From Isoetes taiwanensis (lineage: Eukaryota > Streptophyta > Lycopodiopsida > Isoetales > Isoetaceae), in assembly GCA_021234155.1 (NCBI GenBank), contig JAJEKV010000344.1, forward strand, positions 186,001 through 250,000: 64,000 nucleotides of DNA. The letters are read 5' to 3'. The notes under the pieces are model-generated. The model was not told the DNA's origin and did not search any database. It worked only from the letters and a program-made list of their open reading frames with translations. Positions 1-12,086 of the stretch are shown here, in pieces. The position numbers and the translations under genes are program-made. Numbering within the stretch: position 1 is the first letter of the stretch; every line of letters starts with the position of its first letter.

Positions 1-369
1 GAAATTTATCTTGCAGCCTTCTAAACCGATATTGTAACCACATACCGATGCATATAAGCAAGGCTTTGATATGCCTAATAATTCCACCCCATTTCGGCGG
101 GGCCTTTCACTTTTGGAGCGAAGGGTAGAGACCTTGCAAAAAAGGAGAAGGAAGGTATGATTTAGTTTGGGCATTTCGTTTTTGGTTCTTTCATGAAGTT
201 TTGGAATTATTATTGTTCGGTTTAGGCTTTCTGTCCAGTGCAAGCTAGAAAAAGAGGACGCAAAGCAACCACTGTATGTTCATTTGCAGCATACGGCTAT
301 GGCTTCTGCACAATTTAGAAATTTATCTTGCAGCTTCTAAACTGATATTGTAACCACATACTGATGCTA
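1..369. repeat. Direct repeat pair, ~52 bp, spaced 317 bp
   Basis: Bases 1-53 recur almost unchanged at 318-369, sharing the core AAATTTATCTTGCAG and then ATATTGTAACCACATAC. The first copy starts at the window edge, so this may be the end of a longer tandem array with a period near 317 bp. No coding function is seen in the interval. Confidence 0.7.
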
Positions 370-1614
370 TTGAATCTAACAACCAAATTCTTCAATTACA
401 TAATCCGGACCCAGTGTAAATAGCATTTAAAATATTTAATAGATTTTTTCCTGTCAAAATACAGTTAAAATGTGTGCATTTATGGTCTGCTCATGGATTG
501 CTAATGACATCAATATGAGACCACCAGCTACTTTTCCAGCTAAAATGACCTGAAATGCCAAAGAATCATTTTGCTTTATACTTCCATTTTTGAAATACTA
601 AGTTTTTGACACTTGCATAGGATGCATGCATTTTTTACATTGCTTTGAAATTTATAGCAGAAGCATGTTTTGTGACATTTTTTAATTTTAACATTGTTTT
701 GACCGTGTGCAGCCCTACTGCTTCAGGTTTAATGGGATGTTATCAGAGGCCAGTTCTCAATATATCCTCATCCATTATCATGCAAATGTTTTTATATTCT
801 TTGTGGATTATAAAACATGATGTTTATTATTTAAATGACAGTGGTAAATTCTTCTTTGTAACGATTGGGAAGAATGATTTGCGATCTTCACTTACTTCAG
901 GTTTCTATGTTTTACTTTAGGAGCAAATCCACCTTCAAGCAAGTCGAAGCAGCATAGACGACAGGCTGAAAGCACAAGTAATGTGGTTCTTCTTATTAGG
1001 TGCATGCTTAAGCCTCAAGAACAAGCATCTGGCTTGAAACAATAGAGGTCTGAAGGGAGCTTTGGAGTGTGCCTGCATTGCTTGCAATGGTTTTCTTAGA
1101 TCTCTCCTTATGATGGATGGCATTGGAGATCTATCTCCATTTGTGTCTGCATCTTGGATTCCAGTTCAAGGCATGTAGGCGATAACTTAAATTGCTGGTA
1201 TTGTTTTGAGTTTACGGATTTCTTGCATGGTCGGTTTGTTGCTTGGGCTTCCACTGTTATTGCATGTCAAATTTTGATACTTATGTTCCTGCTTGCAATG
1301 CAAAACTCTATCCAACCAGCACACTGAAGTTCAAGTTTGGAATCTATGCTGAAAGAATGGGTATGTATATCAACTGTGTCACCAATTGTGGAACAGAACT
1401 GCTTCTTTCTCATGTTCAAAGTTCTGATTTCACAGGATTGTAGCCTTTCTGTTTTTGTGAAAAGGTATTTTCTCTGAAGAAAAAAGATTGTCTTTTCCAG
1501 CAAGTGTAAGAGAAACATGGTATTCATTCATTTATGCGAGGCATCCATTTTTCACGTTTCCAACTTTTTATTTGTTTGGGTTTGGGCGCAAGTGTGATTT
1601 CGTCCTAATGCTTG
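370..1614. other. AT-rich stretch without a supported gene
   Basis: Only short ORFs of 60-90 codons are present on either strand, without domains, splice context or codon structure that would support a gene. I see nothing else in it. Confidence 0.5.
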
Positions 1615-1705
1615 AAAATGGATTAGGTTTAGTGGGTTAAGGATTAGGGTCTAACAGTTAGAGGGTTTAGGTTTCCTGGTTTTATGGGTTTATGGTTAGA
1701 GGATT
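1615..1705 (+). repeat. Degenerate telomere-like TTTAGGG-rich stretch
   Basis: Several imperfect copies of the plant telomere word occur together (GGTTTAGTGGG, GATTAGGG, GAGGGTTTAGG, GGGTTTATGG). None are in a clean register, so this could be an old interstitial telomeric remnant or chance G/T-rich sequence. Confidence 0.3.
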
Positions 1706-1932
1706 TATTATATCATAAATGCCATGCAACTTTGGATTGAAAAAATAATCATACATATCAACCATGTCATCGATCATATCAAACAAACCGATTAGACTAG
1801 ATTCCCAGATACTTCTACCATCTCCCATTCCACACACCCTCTTTTCAATTGTAGTTATGTTGACTATTCCTAAGGTATGTAGTCTTTGCTAAAAGCTTAA
1901 ACTATTATAAACATCAACCAATACCCTAAACT

Positions 1933-2505
1933 CTAGAGAGTCCATAGTCTATTCATTGTATCCACACTATGCATTGCATTATTCATATCCATTCCATGCA
2001 TCGCCACAACTATATTTAACCATTCCACACGTCCACGACTAATGCCCGGCATTGCCGGGCTCACGTTTCTAGTAATTATTTGAAAATATAAACTCACGTA
2101 CCTTTTTAAAAAATCCCACCAATCTTTTGTCAAGTCTGAGTCATATAAAGCTCCCTCGTATTCAGGACCATCTCTAAAAAGAGGGTTCACTAAATATCCT
2201 ACTCCATGCAATGGACTATGCATCATTTCCCATCTTGCGACCAATCCATCATGTGGTAATTTGATGCAATTAATGATGACGTCAATTTTTGACGCATCCA
2301 TTTTATCTTTCATTCCACCAAGAACTTTAACCAAGTGATCCATACACTCATATAGCAACCCCATGGTTGATCCCTCTCTATCCGCTAATCTCAACACTTT
2401 CAATAAAGGCGTGAGGATATAGACTATCTCTTTGGCTTCTGTAAAAAATTCAACACTTCTAATCAAGTGATAAACTTCTTGACCCGCAGGTTTTCTTGTA
2501 AGCAA
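1933..2505 (-). pseudogene. hAT-family transposase fragment (DUF659-like region)
   Basis: The 190-residue reading frame carries signatures of the central part of plant hAT transposase-like proteins. These are a leucine-rich stretch ending in LLKVLRLAD, then GLLYECMDHL, and further on RWEMMHSPLHGVGYLVNPLF, which corresponds to the 'W..HPLHAAGYLLNP' stretch of that family. The zinc-finger BED domain, the DDE catalytic residues and the C-terminal dimerisation domain are not seen, so it cannot encode an active transposase. The fragment could be one exon of a longer gene, but no other hAT sequence is visible nearby. A dispersed 305-bp repeat begins right next to its upstream end (2509), which may be non-coding sequence of the same element. 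Family assignment is by motif recognition only. Confidence 0.7.
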
Positions 2506-2508
2506 AAT

Positions 2509-2814
2509 TCAAAATTCAAACGTCTGCATCACTCTATGTAAGCATAAAAAAGATGGGAGAAAAGCAAATCAAACACTCCCAAAATAGTACAAATTTTGTA
2601 GGATAGTATCAAATGCATACGAAATTGGTAGTTAGAATATGAACAGGAAGAATGATAACAAATATCATGCAGTACATATCAACACCCACATCTGTTCCTC
2701 GAAAAGTACATGTCGTCAGCTATTAAACCTTGTAATAATTCTATATATAATCTACTTCTTGCACTCTAGCTTCTTACATAGTGGGAAGTAATATTGAGTA
2801 TGCTTTTTTAGTAT
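2509..2814. repeat. Dispersed 305-bp repeat, copy A
   Basis: This stretch recurs in the same orientation at 24135-24435 with only a handful of substitutions. Both copies contain CATGTCGTCAGCTATTAAAC and end at GAGTATGCTTTTTTAG, after which the sequences diverge. No terminal inverted repeats are visible. It may be a solo LTR piece or non-coding part of the adjacent hAT relic. Confidence 0.85.
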
Positions 2815-4032
2815 GTCATGAATGGCACAAGGATGACTTGCATCTGACTGCTAAACTGGTGTATGTATAGGCATTTTATTCTTCTAGTTGAGCAGTAGCT
2901 TTATTTTTGTCAATTTGTGCTATATTGTTGGCATAGTGCTGAACTTCTGCTGAAATCTGTAAATGTCAAACTGTCTTATTTGCAAGCTATCTTTTGAAAT
3001 TGTTTTGGCAGTGATTATGTCTAATCTCTGTCAATCTCTAGTCTCTTTAACACCCGAAATAGAATATGCCTGTATGCTTTTCCAATTCCATGTCTAGCTC
3101 TTTATTGAATGACAAATATCACTTCCCATTATTCTTCAAATCTGTTGCCCTTTATAGAGTCCGTTATAGAGTCCAGAAAGGTAAGGTTATCGGTCTTTAT
3201 CTCGGCTGATAACCCGAAATGCGTGGCCTTGGTTGTAAGTCCTCGGCCAGATATTTGCACGTAAGGCCTCGGCCACCTTATGCGAGGAACAGGCAGTTGC
3301 AGAAAGAAGGGCCGAGGAAGAGCATGCTGCTCATAATTCCACATGGATGGTATTTCCCTAACGCATCAGCCTTTGGAAATTAGGTTGGTTAAGAAGTAGT
3401 TAATGTTTAAACTTTTGCTGAATATAATTGGCAGTCAGTAGAGAAACAGAATTAGAACAGTGTGTTCATGATGCAACTACAACGATGATACAAACATAGG
3501 TATGTAAAGTCTCCAAGTTGGAGATCATTGTAGAAAATTGCCTGAAGAAAGATGTTAGACCATTGTAATATACATTTAATGTGTCCTTCTATTATTGTAT
3601 TTCCTTTTACAGAAATGCAGCGGATGAACGCTTTTTAAGAACTGTCGAGTTGGAGCAAAAGATCACAGTACACAGTACTTGAGGTGCAAATGCCTTAAAT
3701 TTAATATAATGAGGAGTCTTTGTCTGAATTGTTACCTTTCCACATAGAATGTGCCACGCTCAATCAAGAACCGCATTCTACACGAACAAAAGCATCAAGT
3801 TGCTGAGGATGCCACTCAAAATGTTCAGTATTCCTAGGAGGCAGAGCATTTTACATAAGGTTGTTGCATAAGTTTGTTCAGCCATAAACAAAGTAACTAT
3901 GTGAATACAGAATGTACTGGCATGCAACTTCAGATTGTTGGATTGTTGTGTTCGAAATGGATATATATGAAAAAATATTTCTATTAGCTTAAACATATTC
4001 TAAAGTTTTTAAGATACCATTTTTATCATAGC
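2815..4032. other. Region without a supported gene
   Basis: It holds short ORFs only. The stretch 3150-3340 is locally GC-rich with repeated CTCGGCC words, reminiscent of degraded retroelement sequence, but no domain could be recognised. Confidence 0.4.
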
Positions 4033-4336
4033 CTTGGGGCATAAGCATGCTACACCCTATCAAAAAACGTAACATTTAGGAACCATAAAACTACAAAAAA
4101 AAGTACCCAACACTGGGTGCTTTTATAATATCTCAATAACTACAAATGTTAAATTGAATGCATTCATTTTGGCCTCCAATAGTATTGACATTGATATGCT
4201 TTTGACATTTTATATTGAACTTTTGAATTAGTTTTGACCAAAAGAACAAGAAAATTGTACCCAATCCAAAAGTACCTAGTGCAGGTACTTTGACAGGTTC
4301 CAAAAATGGCAGGGTGTAGCATGCATATGCCCCTTG
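4033..4336. mobile_element. MITE with ~26-bp terminal inverted repeats, copy A
   Basis: The left end contains GGGGCATAAGCATGCTACAC, and its reverse complement (3 mismatches over 26 bp) closes the element at 4311-4336. The interior is AT-rich, non-coding, and carries inverted AAAAGTACC/GGTACTTT words around ACTGGG or AGTGCAG. A second, diverged member lies at 23524-23849 with the same GCATGCTA core in its ends and a similar ~310-bp length. The target-site duplication of this copy is unclear (TT or TA). Confidence 0.75.
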
Positions 4337-5277
4337 TGCTATAATAGGCTGCATGCATCCTTCAGGAGAGCATGTGTGCTTTTGCTTTTCCTAGCTCCGG
4401 ATAGGCATGGAGAGAGGAAGTAAAACGTGCAAGGTCATCTCAATGTGAAGCAAAAACAAAAATGGCAATGCTAGAGGTGAATGACATTTCTACTTATGTT
4501 TTGAGATGCCACAGAAAATTCTGCCTAATTATAAATCTAGTCTTAAGTGTAGGTCGAATGCCAAAAGTTATGAATTGAATTGATAAGCACAAAATAGGAG
4601 TCTGATCTTGAAGTAAAGCATGTACATATCTTGAACATGAACACAAAATATATATTTTCTGCTCCTTAGGTACTCGGTCTTTAATTGCTCCTTAGGTACC
4701 CCTTTGTGTATAGATATTGCTCCAAATCGGTGCCTAAAAATACCCCTAACTCCTAAGTATACGTACACAAATGGTCCAAAAAACACCCCTCCGTTGAACT
4801 CTCATGGGTTATACGCTGATCAAAGGTGAATCCCCCGGGGTATATTTAGGGCATATTACTAGCTTTTTTGTTCTCACAATTTCATTGAAATTAGAGACGA
4901 AGCAATAAAATTAGCAATAAAATGAAAAACAATCAGGGCATGAGCACGTGTTCAGTAAGAACTTTAAGTAGAGTTATGTCAAGTTTGAATTTGAGACGAC
5001 CATGGTGTCCAGGATTGCAATTGCATCACGCTGCTTTTTTTGACTGAATAAATATTATCCTCTCTCATCTTATTACGATAGGTATTTTCAAACCTGACAT
5101 AACATAAGCTTTCTAATAAAACCACTCTTCAATTATGACACAACCGGTGCTAACCATTGAAACAAGTAGAATATATTTTCTACTAATTTCATGCTAGCTA
5201 TTGCACCTTGGCTCTTTGTTCATGTCGTTCATATATTGTTGCATGAATATGAAGATAATTATCAACATGATTATTTC
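4337..5277. other. Region without a supported gene
   Basis: Short ORFs only. Repeated CTCCTTAGGTAC words occur at 4660-4700. Nothing else recognised. Confidence 0.4.
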
Positions 5278-6098
5278 GTAAACCGCCGCTTAGGGGAAAT
5301 TCCTCAAATATTCCTTATTTGTTTACTTCAGGTAATTTTAGTTTATAGGGTCACGGGTGGTAGCAAACTACGCCCATAGTTCGAAAGGGGCATTTGGCGT
5401 CAGCAGGCAGGGCATTCGACGTACCGGCCGGGCATTCGGGTAGCGCAGGGTATTCGCCAACCAAGCAACTTCGGCCAAGAGCGTGAACTCGCCAGTGATA
5501 ACTCCGCCAAGAGCAGTGAACTTCGGCAACAAGCAGAACTTCGGCCAAGAGCGGGGAAGACCAAGAGCATCCCGAAGAGCATTCACAAGAAGATCATCCG
5601 CAAGAGCATTCGCCCGAGGAAAGATCATCCGCAAGAGCATCCAGGTTAGCGAGATCATTATGTTTTGCGTTTTGCAGCAGATCCCCATTTGTGTTTGGAG
5701 CGGCCGGCGATCCCCCATTCTTGAGGCATGCTAGATCTCTTGTTCGTTTCGAGATCCACCAACGCCGGAAAGAAAAGAAGGTTGATGTGTATTTTTTGCA
5801 TGAAACAAGAAACTTCATGAAGATTTTTGCATGAAGATTTGCAGATCCCTGTTTTCCATTTAGTCCTCGATTTACTCGTCATACTAGCGATTGATCTGGA
5901 TATGGTACTTTCTTTGCATATGAAGCCTCTGTTCTCTATTTTTTTTGGTCTTTTGTGCATGAAGATTTGCAGCAGCCTTACAAATCCAAGCTTCTAAACA
6001 ATGGCATGAAATAAGAAACAACACATGAAACCCAAAATCGGCCTGCAAAAATCTGTATGAAAAAACAAGAACGGAATTTTCCCTAACCGCCGGTTTAT
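5278..6098. mobile_element. Candidate ~820-bp TIR element with GC-rich interior
   Basis: An imperfect inverted repeat of about 25 bp (left end AAACCGCCGCTTAGGGGAAA, right end its complement with about 4 differences at 6073-6098) brackets a segment whose first half is unusually GC-rich. That half is built from degenerate CCAAGAGC / AAGAGCATTCG words (5440-5650). Overlapping ORFs there have low-complexity composition and are probably not genes. No clear target-site duplication is visible, so the element status is tentative. Confidence 0.4.
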
Positions 6099-7909
6099 GT
6101 TTGTTAATGCATTTCCATGGGCGGCCGCCTTCAGGTTTACCGGCCGGAAACCCTTCAATCCGGCCGGGTAGGGACGCCTCACATGTCACCGACAAAAACT
6201 TGCCGGACGTCAAGCCATTGGAGACGCTCAAAATAAGGTCACCTAGCAAACGCACTAATGACCTGCGTTTGCACCACAAAAAAGAATCTTTCAAAGATTC
6301 CCTAAAAAAACCCTAAATTTTGCCACTTTTGGGGGGTCATTAACAAAAATGGCCCTCCGTTTCAAATTTAAGGTGTCGTTTTAGGATGGTCATGTCATAA
6401 CTTGAACATGTTTTTTTATTTCAACATGCATATTTGGGGTCTAAAAATGTAAGTTGTATTTAGTCTTTTATGCAAACTTGTCTAACATGCCAAAATCAAG
6501 AGAGTGCAAAAAATCTTGTTTTTCTACATTGCGGAAAGTGCAAATGAAGCTCCTAAGCATTTATGTAGTAAAATTATGTATACATTTACACGGTGGCTTG
6601 AAAGTGAGCAAATGCTAATAGGGCAAGCAATCTGCACTTTGCTACCCAAAAAAAAAATTGTTGTCAAGCTATGAGCCCATAGCATGAAAAAACAATGTTG
6701 TCGGGCTACACATTATGCAGCTAAATAAAGAGAGAAAAAAAGTCAGATAGCAAAAGATAATACTTGGATAATACATGCAGCTTTTAGGAAAGGCCCATAA
6801 AAGCAGTAGGTAAGAAAACAATCAATTAGGTCGTGGAGTGAAAAATAAGTAGGTTTGAAAAAAACGTTAGGTAAGAAAATGACCGGTAGGTAGTGCCTAT
6901 GCGGCGCATGGGCAAAGTTTTGATTCTATGCTATGCGTGCATAGGAAAGGTTTTCTTTGTTACGAGTTGGCCCTTTTTTCTCTTAGAAATCTACCGACAT
7001 GCTTTTGCTTTTGCCTTTTTGGTGAGATTGCAGCGGATTGGCTCTGGATTTAAGCGCCGGATTGCAGCTTAGAGGTGGATTATGCGTTGTCAAGTAAGTA
7101 TTTCAAACCCTTTTTGGCGTTTAGGAAATTTGGTCGGCCAAGCTCTTCTCGGTCGGCATCATGGGCCGATTCTTATTGATCGGCGGGCTCTTCTCGGGTC
7201 GGCCAAGATCTTCTCAGATCTTATCATGGATAGATACTTTCATAGCTGCAAAATTGCAAAACAAGGGTTTTGGCGCAGTGCAGGTTCTCCAAAATGACTT
7301 TTCTGTTGAGAAAGCATGGGTTTTGGTTTGTTTTGTTTTGATCAATGGACATCTTCTTCAAAGCGGATTGAATGTTTTTTGCGAAACTACATAACGAGGA
7401 AGGCCAAACAACAAAGGAAAAGAGAAAATGATATAGCTTGTTTTATAGTTTGTTGTTTCACATTGCTTCAATGGTAGGTTGGATCATTTTGTGGGTTTGG
7501 AGGTTGAATCCTCTGCCTTAATCTCTACGCCATTATTTTTCCTCTGTCTTGTTTAAATGCGTGATCATTTCTTTTGGCTCAGAGTTTTTGCTTGCATAGG
7601 TTTTGAATATGGGCTCTGGAATTAGTTTTAAAAGCACTTGTGTCTATTATTAAGCTTTGAGTGCATCTTTCATCAGAGCTCTTGCATCTTGTGTCTTGCT
7701 TTGAATGCTTCACAACATTAATGACACTTTGCGAGCAATCTTGCATAAGAGTTCTTGCAACCGAGCTTTTTAGCATGAGGTAAGAAGATAATATGTACTA
7801 GGAGCGGTGCTTGGCGTTCTTTGGGCATAAGTTGACTAAGACCCTGTAAATGATACACAATGGCAATGAAAGAATAACCTTGAAAGTACTCCATTGTTAA
7901 CATATTCGA
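6099..7909. other. Region without a supported gene
   Basis: It contains a 30-bp motif at 6236-6265 that recurs inverted at 17173-17204, and isolated CTATGC...GCATAG palindromes at 6897-6950. At 7135-7220 TCGGCCAAG/TCTTCTCGG words recur with ORFs of 71-77 codons that I do not recognise. No gene is supported. Confidence 0.4.
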
Positions 7910-9715
7910 TACCATTCTTTCTGTTTGCTTTTTACTCTTTTCTTTTCCTTTTCCTCGTTTTCACACTTCCCTTTTTCCTTTTCTTTTTTTTTTTTCATTT
8001 TCCTTGCATGCTTCCTTTTTCTTTCTTTCTTTTTTTTTTTTCTTCTTTTTTTTCACATCCTTGTTTTCCCCTACGTTGCCCTTCCCTTTTCCCTTCTTCC
8101 CAAACCTCTTTTCCCCACCCTTTCCCTCTTTTTCTTTTCTTTTTCCCTTTTTCCATGCTCTTCTTAGCTTCTTTTTCCCTTTTTTTTAAGCCCTTTTTCT
8201 GTGCCTTTTTCCCCTTCTTTTCCCATTTAAGCTATTCCTCTTTTCCCCACCTTTATTTCGTTTCCTTTTTTCCCTTCCATTTTCCTCCTTTCCCCACCCT
8301 TTTCCTTCCCCTTTTTCCCCTCTCTCTATTTTTCCTTTTCCCTTTCCCTTCTCCCATGACATTATTTCCTTCACTTTTCTAATTTTCTTGCTCTTTCCCT
8401 CGTCCCCTTTTCCCCATGCCTTTTTTTTCCCTTCCATTTTGCATGCTCTTTTAAGCTTCCCTTTTACCCTTTGTTCACCCTTTTCCTCTTCCCTTTTTTC
8501 GTGTCCTTTCCCCTCCCTTTTCCCCTATCCCTCTTCCCCTTTTCCTCTTGCTTTTTTTTTAGGGTTCTTTTTTCCACTTTCTCCCTCCTTTTTATTTTTT
8601 CATTTCCCTTTTCCATTTTCAAGTACCCTTTTCCCTTCCCTTTTCCTCTTTTTCCCACCCTTTCCCTCTTCCCCTTTTGATGGTGCCCTTTTTCCCTTCA
8701 TTTTTCCCTTTCGTTTTCCGCTCCCTCTTCCAAGCCATTTATTCCTTCCCTTTTTCCTTTTCCCTTTTCTCTTTTTCCCATGCCTTTTTTCCTTCCCTTT
8801 TTTGCATTCTATTTTTTTTTTTCCTTTTCCTCGTGCCTTTTTGCCCTTCACATTCTCCCTTTCCTTCTTTTTTTTTTCCCCCTTTTTCCTTTTCCCATGC
8901 CTTTTTCTTTTTCCCCCACCCTTTTCCTACTTCCCTTTTTTTGATTTACCCATTTTCCTTCCCTTCTCCTCCTTTTCCTCTTCCCCCCGTTTTCTCTTTC
9001 CTTTTATCCTCTCATTTCCTTTTCGATTCAGCTTTTCCCTTTCCTCACCCTTTCCTTTTTTCTTTTTTCCCGTGTGCCCTTTTCTTCTTTCCTTTTCAGC
9101 GTGCCCTTTTTCCTCTTTCCTTTTTCCGCGTGCCCTTTTTCTCTTTTTCTCGTGCCCTTTTTCCTTTTCCTCACCTTTTTCCTCTTCCCCTTTTTCCCTT
9201 TCCCTCTTCCCTTGCCCTTTTCTTCCTCATATGTTACTTTCCCTTTCTCTTTTCCCATGCTTTCCCTTTCCGTACCCTTTCCCTCTTCCTTCTTCTTTTC
9301 CTCTTCCCCTTTTTCCCCTCCCTTTTTCTTTTTCGCTCCCTTCCCTTCTTCCTTTCCTTTTTCTCTTTTTCTTCTCCTCTTGTCCTTTTCCTTCCTTTTC
9401 CCCTCCCCCTCACACTTTCCCTTAATTCCCAATGTCCTCTCTTTCTTCCCACACCTCCCCCGCCTTTTTCCTTTCCCTTTTCCCATGCCCTTTTCCACCC
9501 CTACCCTTTTCCTTTTTTCACTTTTCCCTTCCCTTTTTCCCTCTTTCCCTTTTTCTCGGTGTCCTTTTTCCCTTCCCTTTCTCCCTTTCTTTTTTTTTTT
9601 TTCTTTTCTTTTCCCCCTGCCCTTTTCTCCTTTCCCTCTTTCCCTTTTGTCCATGCCTTTTTGCCCTTCACTTTTCCCCTTTCCTCCTCCCTTTTCCTTT
9701 ACCCTTTCCTCTTAA
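7910..9715 (+). repeat. 1.8-kb polypyrimidine (C/T) tract
   Basis: For about 1.8 kb the plus strand is almost entirely C and T, in irregular units such as CCCTTTTTCCCTTCC broken every few tens of bases by CATGCC or CGTGCCC. Open frames of 345 and 370 codons (Phe/Pro/Ser/Leu on plus, Lys/Gly/Arg/Glu on minus) exist because such sequence lacks stop codons; they are composition artefacts. It ends abruptly at GAGATCAAAGCATGGCC. Polypurine-polypyrimidine tracts of this length can form triplex DNA in vitro; any biological role here is inference. Confidence 0.95.
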
Positions 9716-10489
9716 GAGATCAAAGCATGGCCAATCGCGGTGGTGGGAAGTCGTGCGATAAATCTCGACCTCCGAATGCAATCGGATGATCTCAACCATC
9801 CAAATTAGGGTTTCATTCATGACATACTTACGCTATAACATTATAATATAAGATGATCTAAAGATTTTGCAATATCTACTCTGAAACTTTATGGAAAAGC
9901 ATTTTGCACATGTTTGGAGATGAATTTGTTCCTTTTTCTTTTGTGAATAGAGTTTAAGGTGATTTGAAAGATGATTTTGCAGGTGGATTTTGTCAATTTT
10001 GCAAGTACTTTAAGGTAAAATTTTAAGAGTTGTTTCTTTTCTTTGTAAGAAATTTCTAGAGCCAAATACGTGTAGTTGCCATGTTTTTGGAAGAGTTGCT
10101 TGTCTCTGAAAGCATGTCAAATTAATTTATGCTTTAGACTCTTACTTGTAATGGAATATGGAAGTTGATAACCTCTTGTGAACTCTTTGCAAAGATATAG
10201 CAATTGAAATATAGCATTTGGATCATCAGTTACAGTTTATAAGACTTTGTGTAGGAGGTTCGTTTCTGCCAAAGCATCCAGGTTCTCCATTCCCTTTTGC
10301 AGCCTTTTGCAAATTGGTCCATACACATATCAGCAATTTTGTTCTCGAGATGTATTCTTGTTTTACATTTTGAGTTCAATTGGATCATGCTTGACTGCTT
10401 GCAGGTGTTTGGATCCTCTAGAATTTGGAAGTCAATAGGTTTTGTATACTTAAGTGACAACTTTACAAGTCTAGACAACCTAGCATAAG
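9716..10489. other. AT-rich region without a supported gene
   Basis: Short ORFs only on both strands; nothing recognised. Confidence 0.4.
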
Positions 10490-10765
10490 TGAGAAAGCTT
10501 TGCCTTTGTGTGCATAGTGACGGACAAACAACAAAACTTTTGCCTATGCTCGCATAGACACAGACATAAACAAAAAATATTTTGCCTATGCGCGTATAGA
10601 CTCGGACAAACAAAAAAGCTTTTGCCTATAAACTTTGGCCTATGTGTGCGTGAAGACAAACAAAAAAAGATTTTTCCTATCGCGCATAGTATGCAAACAA
10701 ACAAAAAAACTTTTATGTGGCGCATGGACCACAGACAAACAGAAAAAATATTTTGAAAATACGCC
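10490..10765. repeat. Degenerate ~50-bp tandem repeat carrying a palindrome
   Basis: About five to six units follow one another. Each has GACAAACAAAAAA, then CTTTTGCCTATG and a near-palindrome of the type CTATGCGCGCATAG. Units differ by several substitutions. Apparent ORFs on both strands follow the repeat and are not credible genes. Single copies of the palindrome also lie at 6897-6950, 11105-11130 and 11288-11305. Confidence 0.75.
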
Positions 10766-12085
10766 GTTTTGAGCTTAGACAAAGAAAGCCTCCGAACACA
10801 AGAGCATTTGGTTACACAAAAATTATAGCTATGCTTGTAGCTCATTCCTCTTGAAGACCTTCAAAATCTTGAAGAGGAGAAAAATGTTCCAGAAAGTGAG
10901 GAAGTTCGGGGGGTTATAGCATGTTATTTTGGGACATATCAATTTACACAATCTTTTGCATTAGAATGAGCGTGATTACTCAAAGATAATGGTCATATAT
11001 ATGGACTTATTATTTATATGCGTGGAGGCAAAACAAATCTTATCAAAAGCTCTTTTTTCATGATTATTTCACAAACCTAGGGTTTTTGAAGGAATATAAA
11101 TTGTGTCCGTCTATGCACGCATACACAAATGCTATACACGATAGAAAAAGACTCAAAAGATTTACACATAAAAACACTATCTGGCGCTCATTGATATTGA
11201 TATTAAAGAAGAAGTTCTGAAAAAAAAATGTCCCCTTGATATTAAAAAGCGTTTGTGAAATATTAATTGAATTGATATCTTGCCATATCTATGCGGCGCA
11301 TAGACATTTTTCTTTTCCCTTGCATTTTAGTGTTTCAAAATAGTACTATTTTTGGGTTGCCCCTAGGGGCAAACCTTTGTTTATGGGCTTTTGGCATATC
11401 CTAGGTATATCCTAAAATATCCCTAGGATATGCCGCGGACGCTAAAAACCTGATGTTGAGGTAAATGGGCCGCCCGGTGTTCTTGGGCCGGTGTGGAAAC
11501 CGGATAACCGCAGTAGCTAGATAGCTAGATGCGAAAGCCTTCGAATTTCGGATGTTCCCCGTTAACTTAACGGGAGGCGGATGGAAGCTTCGGATTTGAT
11601 GAATATGGCAAAAGACAAATTGCAAGAGCGGTCTTGAAATGCCGAAAGCAAGGTCGCGATTTTTTTCTCTAACAGAGCAAGAGGTTGCTTGCTATTTTGA
11701 TCAATCTGCAGATTTCTTTGTTGCCGATGCCATCCGAACAACTCCACGTGATTTTTGTTTATTTGCCACAGATTTGAGCGGCATGGCAAGGCATTCTTAT
11801 CTTTGATGCCTTTCGGGTTCCATTTTGCATTTTTATTCACCGATTTTAGAACACCGTTTCCATGCCATGCAAAAATTTAAGGGCAAAGAACCAACGAAAC
11901 AAATGGAGGAATTCGTAATTCCACCGCCAGTTCACGGTTACTGGGCTGCCCACCAAACTTTCTTCCTTTGCATCCGTGGATTTGCGATCCAGATTTGCAT
12001 ATGCTACGGGATATGCAATTAATTGCCGAGAAGTTCTGGGTTAGTGATGTTCTTTTTGCATCTCACATTCAATTCTTTGTGCTAA
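10766..12085. other. Region without a supported gene; short perfect palindromes
   Basis: It includes a perfect 16-bp palindrome TTGCCCCTAGGGGCAA at 11357-11372, the hairpin listed next, and a GC-rich block at 11450-11600. No reading frame of note. Confidence 0.45.
11393..11434. repeat. Perfect 13-bp inverted repeat, 16-nt loop
   Basis: GGCATATCCTAGG at 11393-11405 is exactly complementary to 11422-11434. With the palindrome 21 bp upstream it may be part of a small foldback element or an LTR edge; no transcript context is visible. Confidence 0.7.
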
Positions 12086-12086
12086 A

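Noticed and set aside
5368-5718. 116-codon minus-strand ORF in the GC-rich block
   Set aside because: Three frames are open across the same word-repetitive sequence and none has a domain.
8388-9789. Long open frames of 345 and 370 codons on the plus strand and 208 on the minus
   Set aside because: They consist of four or five residue types dictated by the C/T tract; stop codons are simply absent from such sequence.
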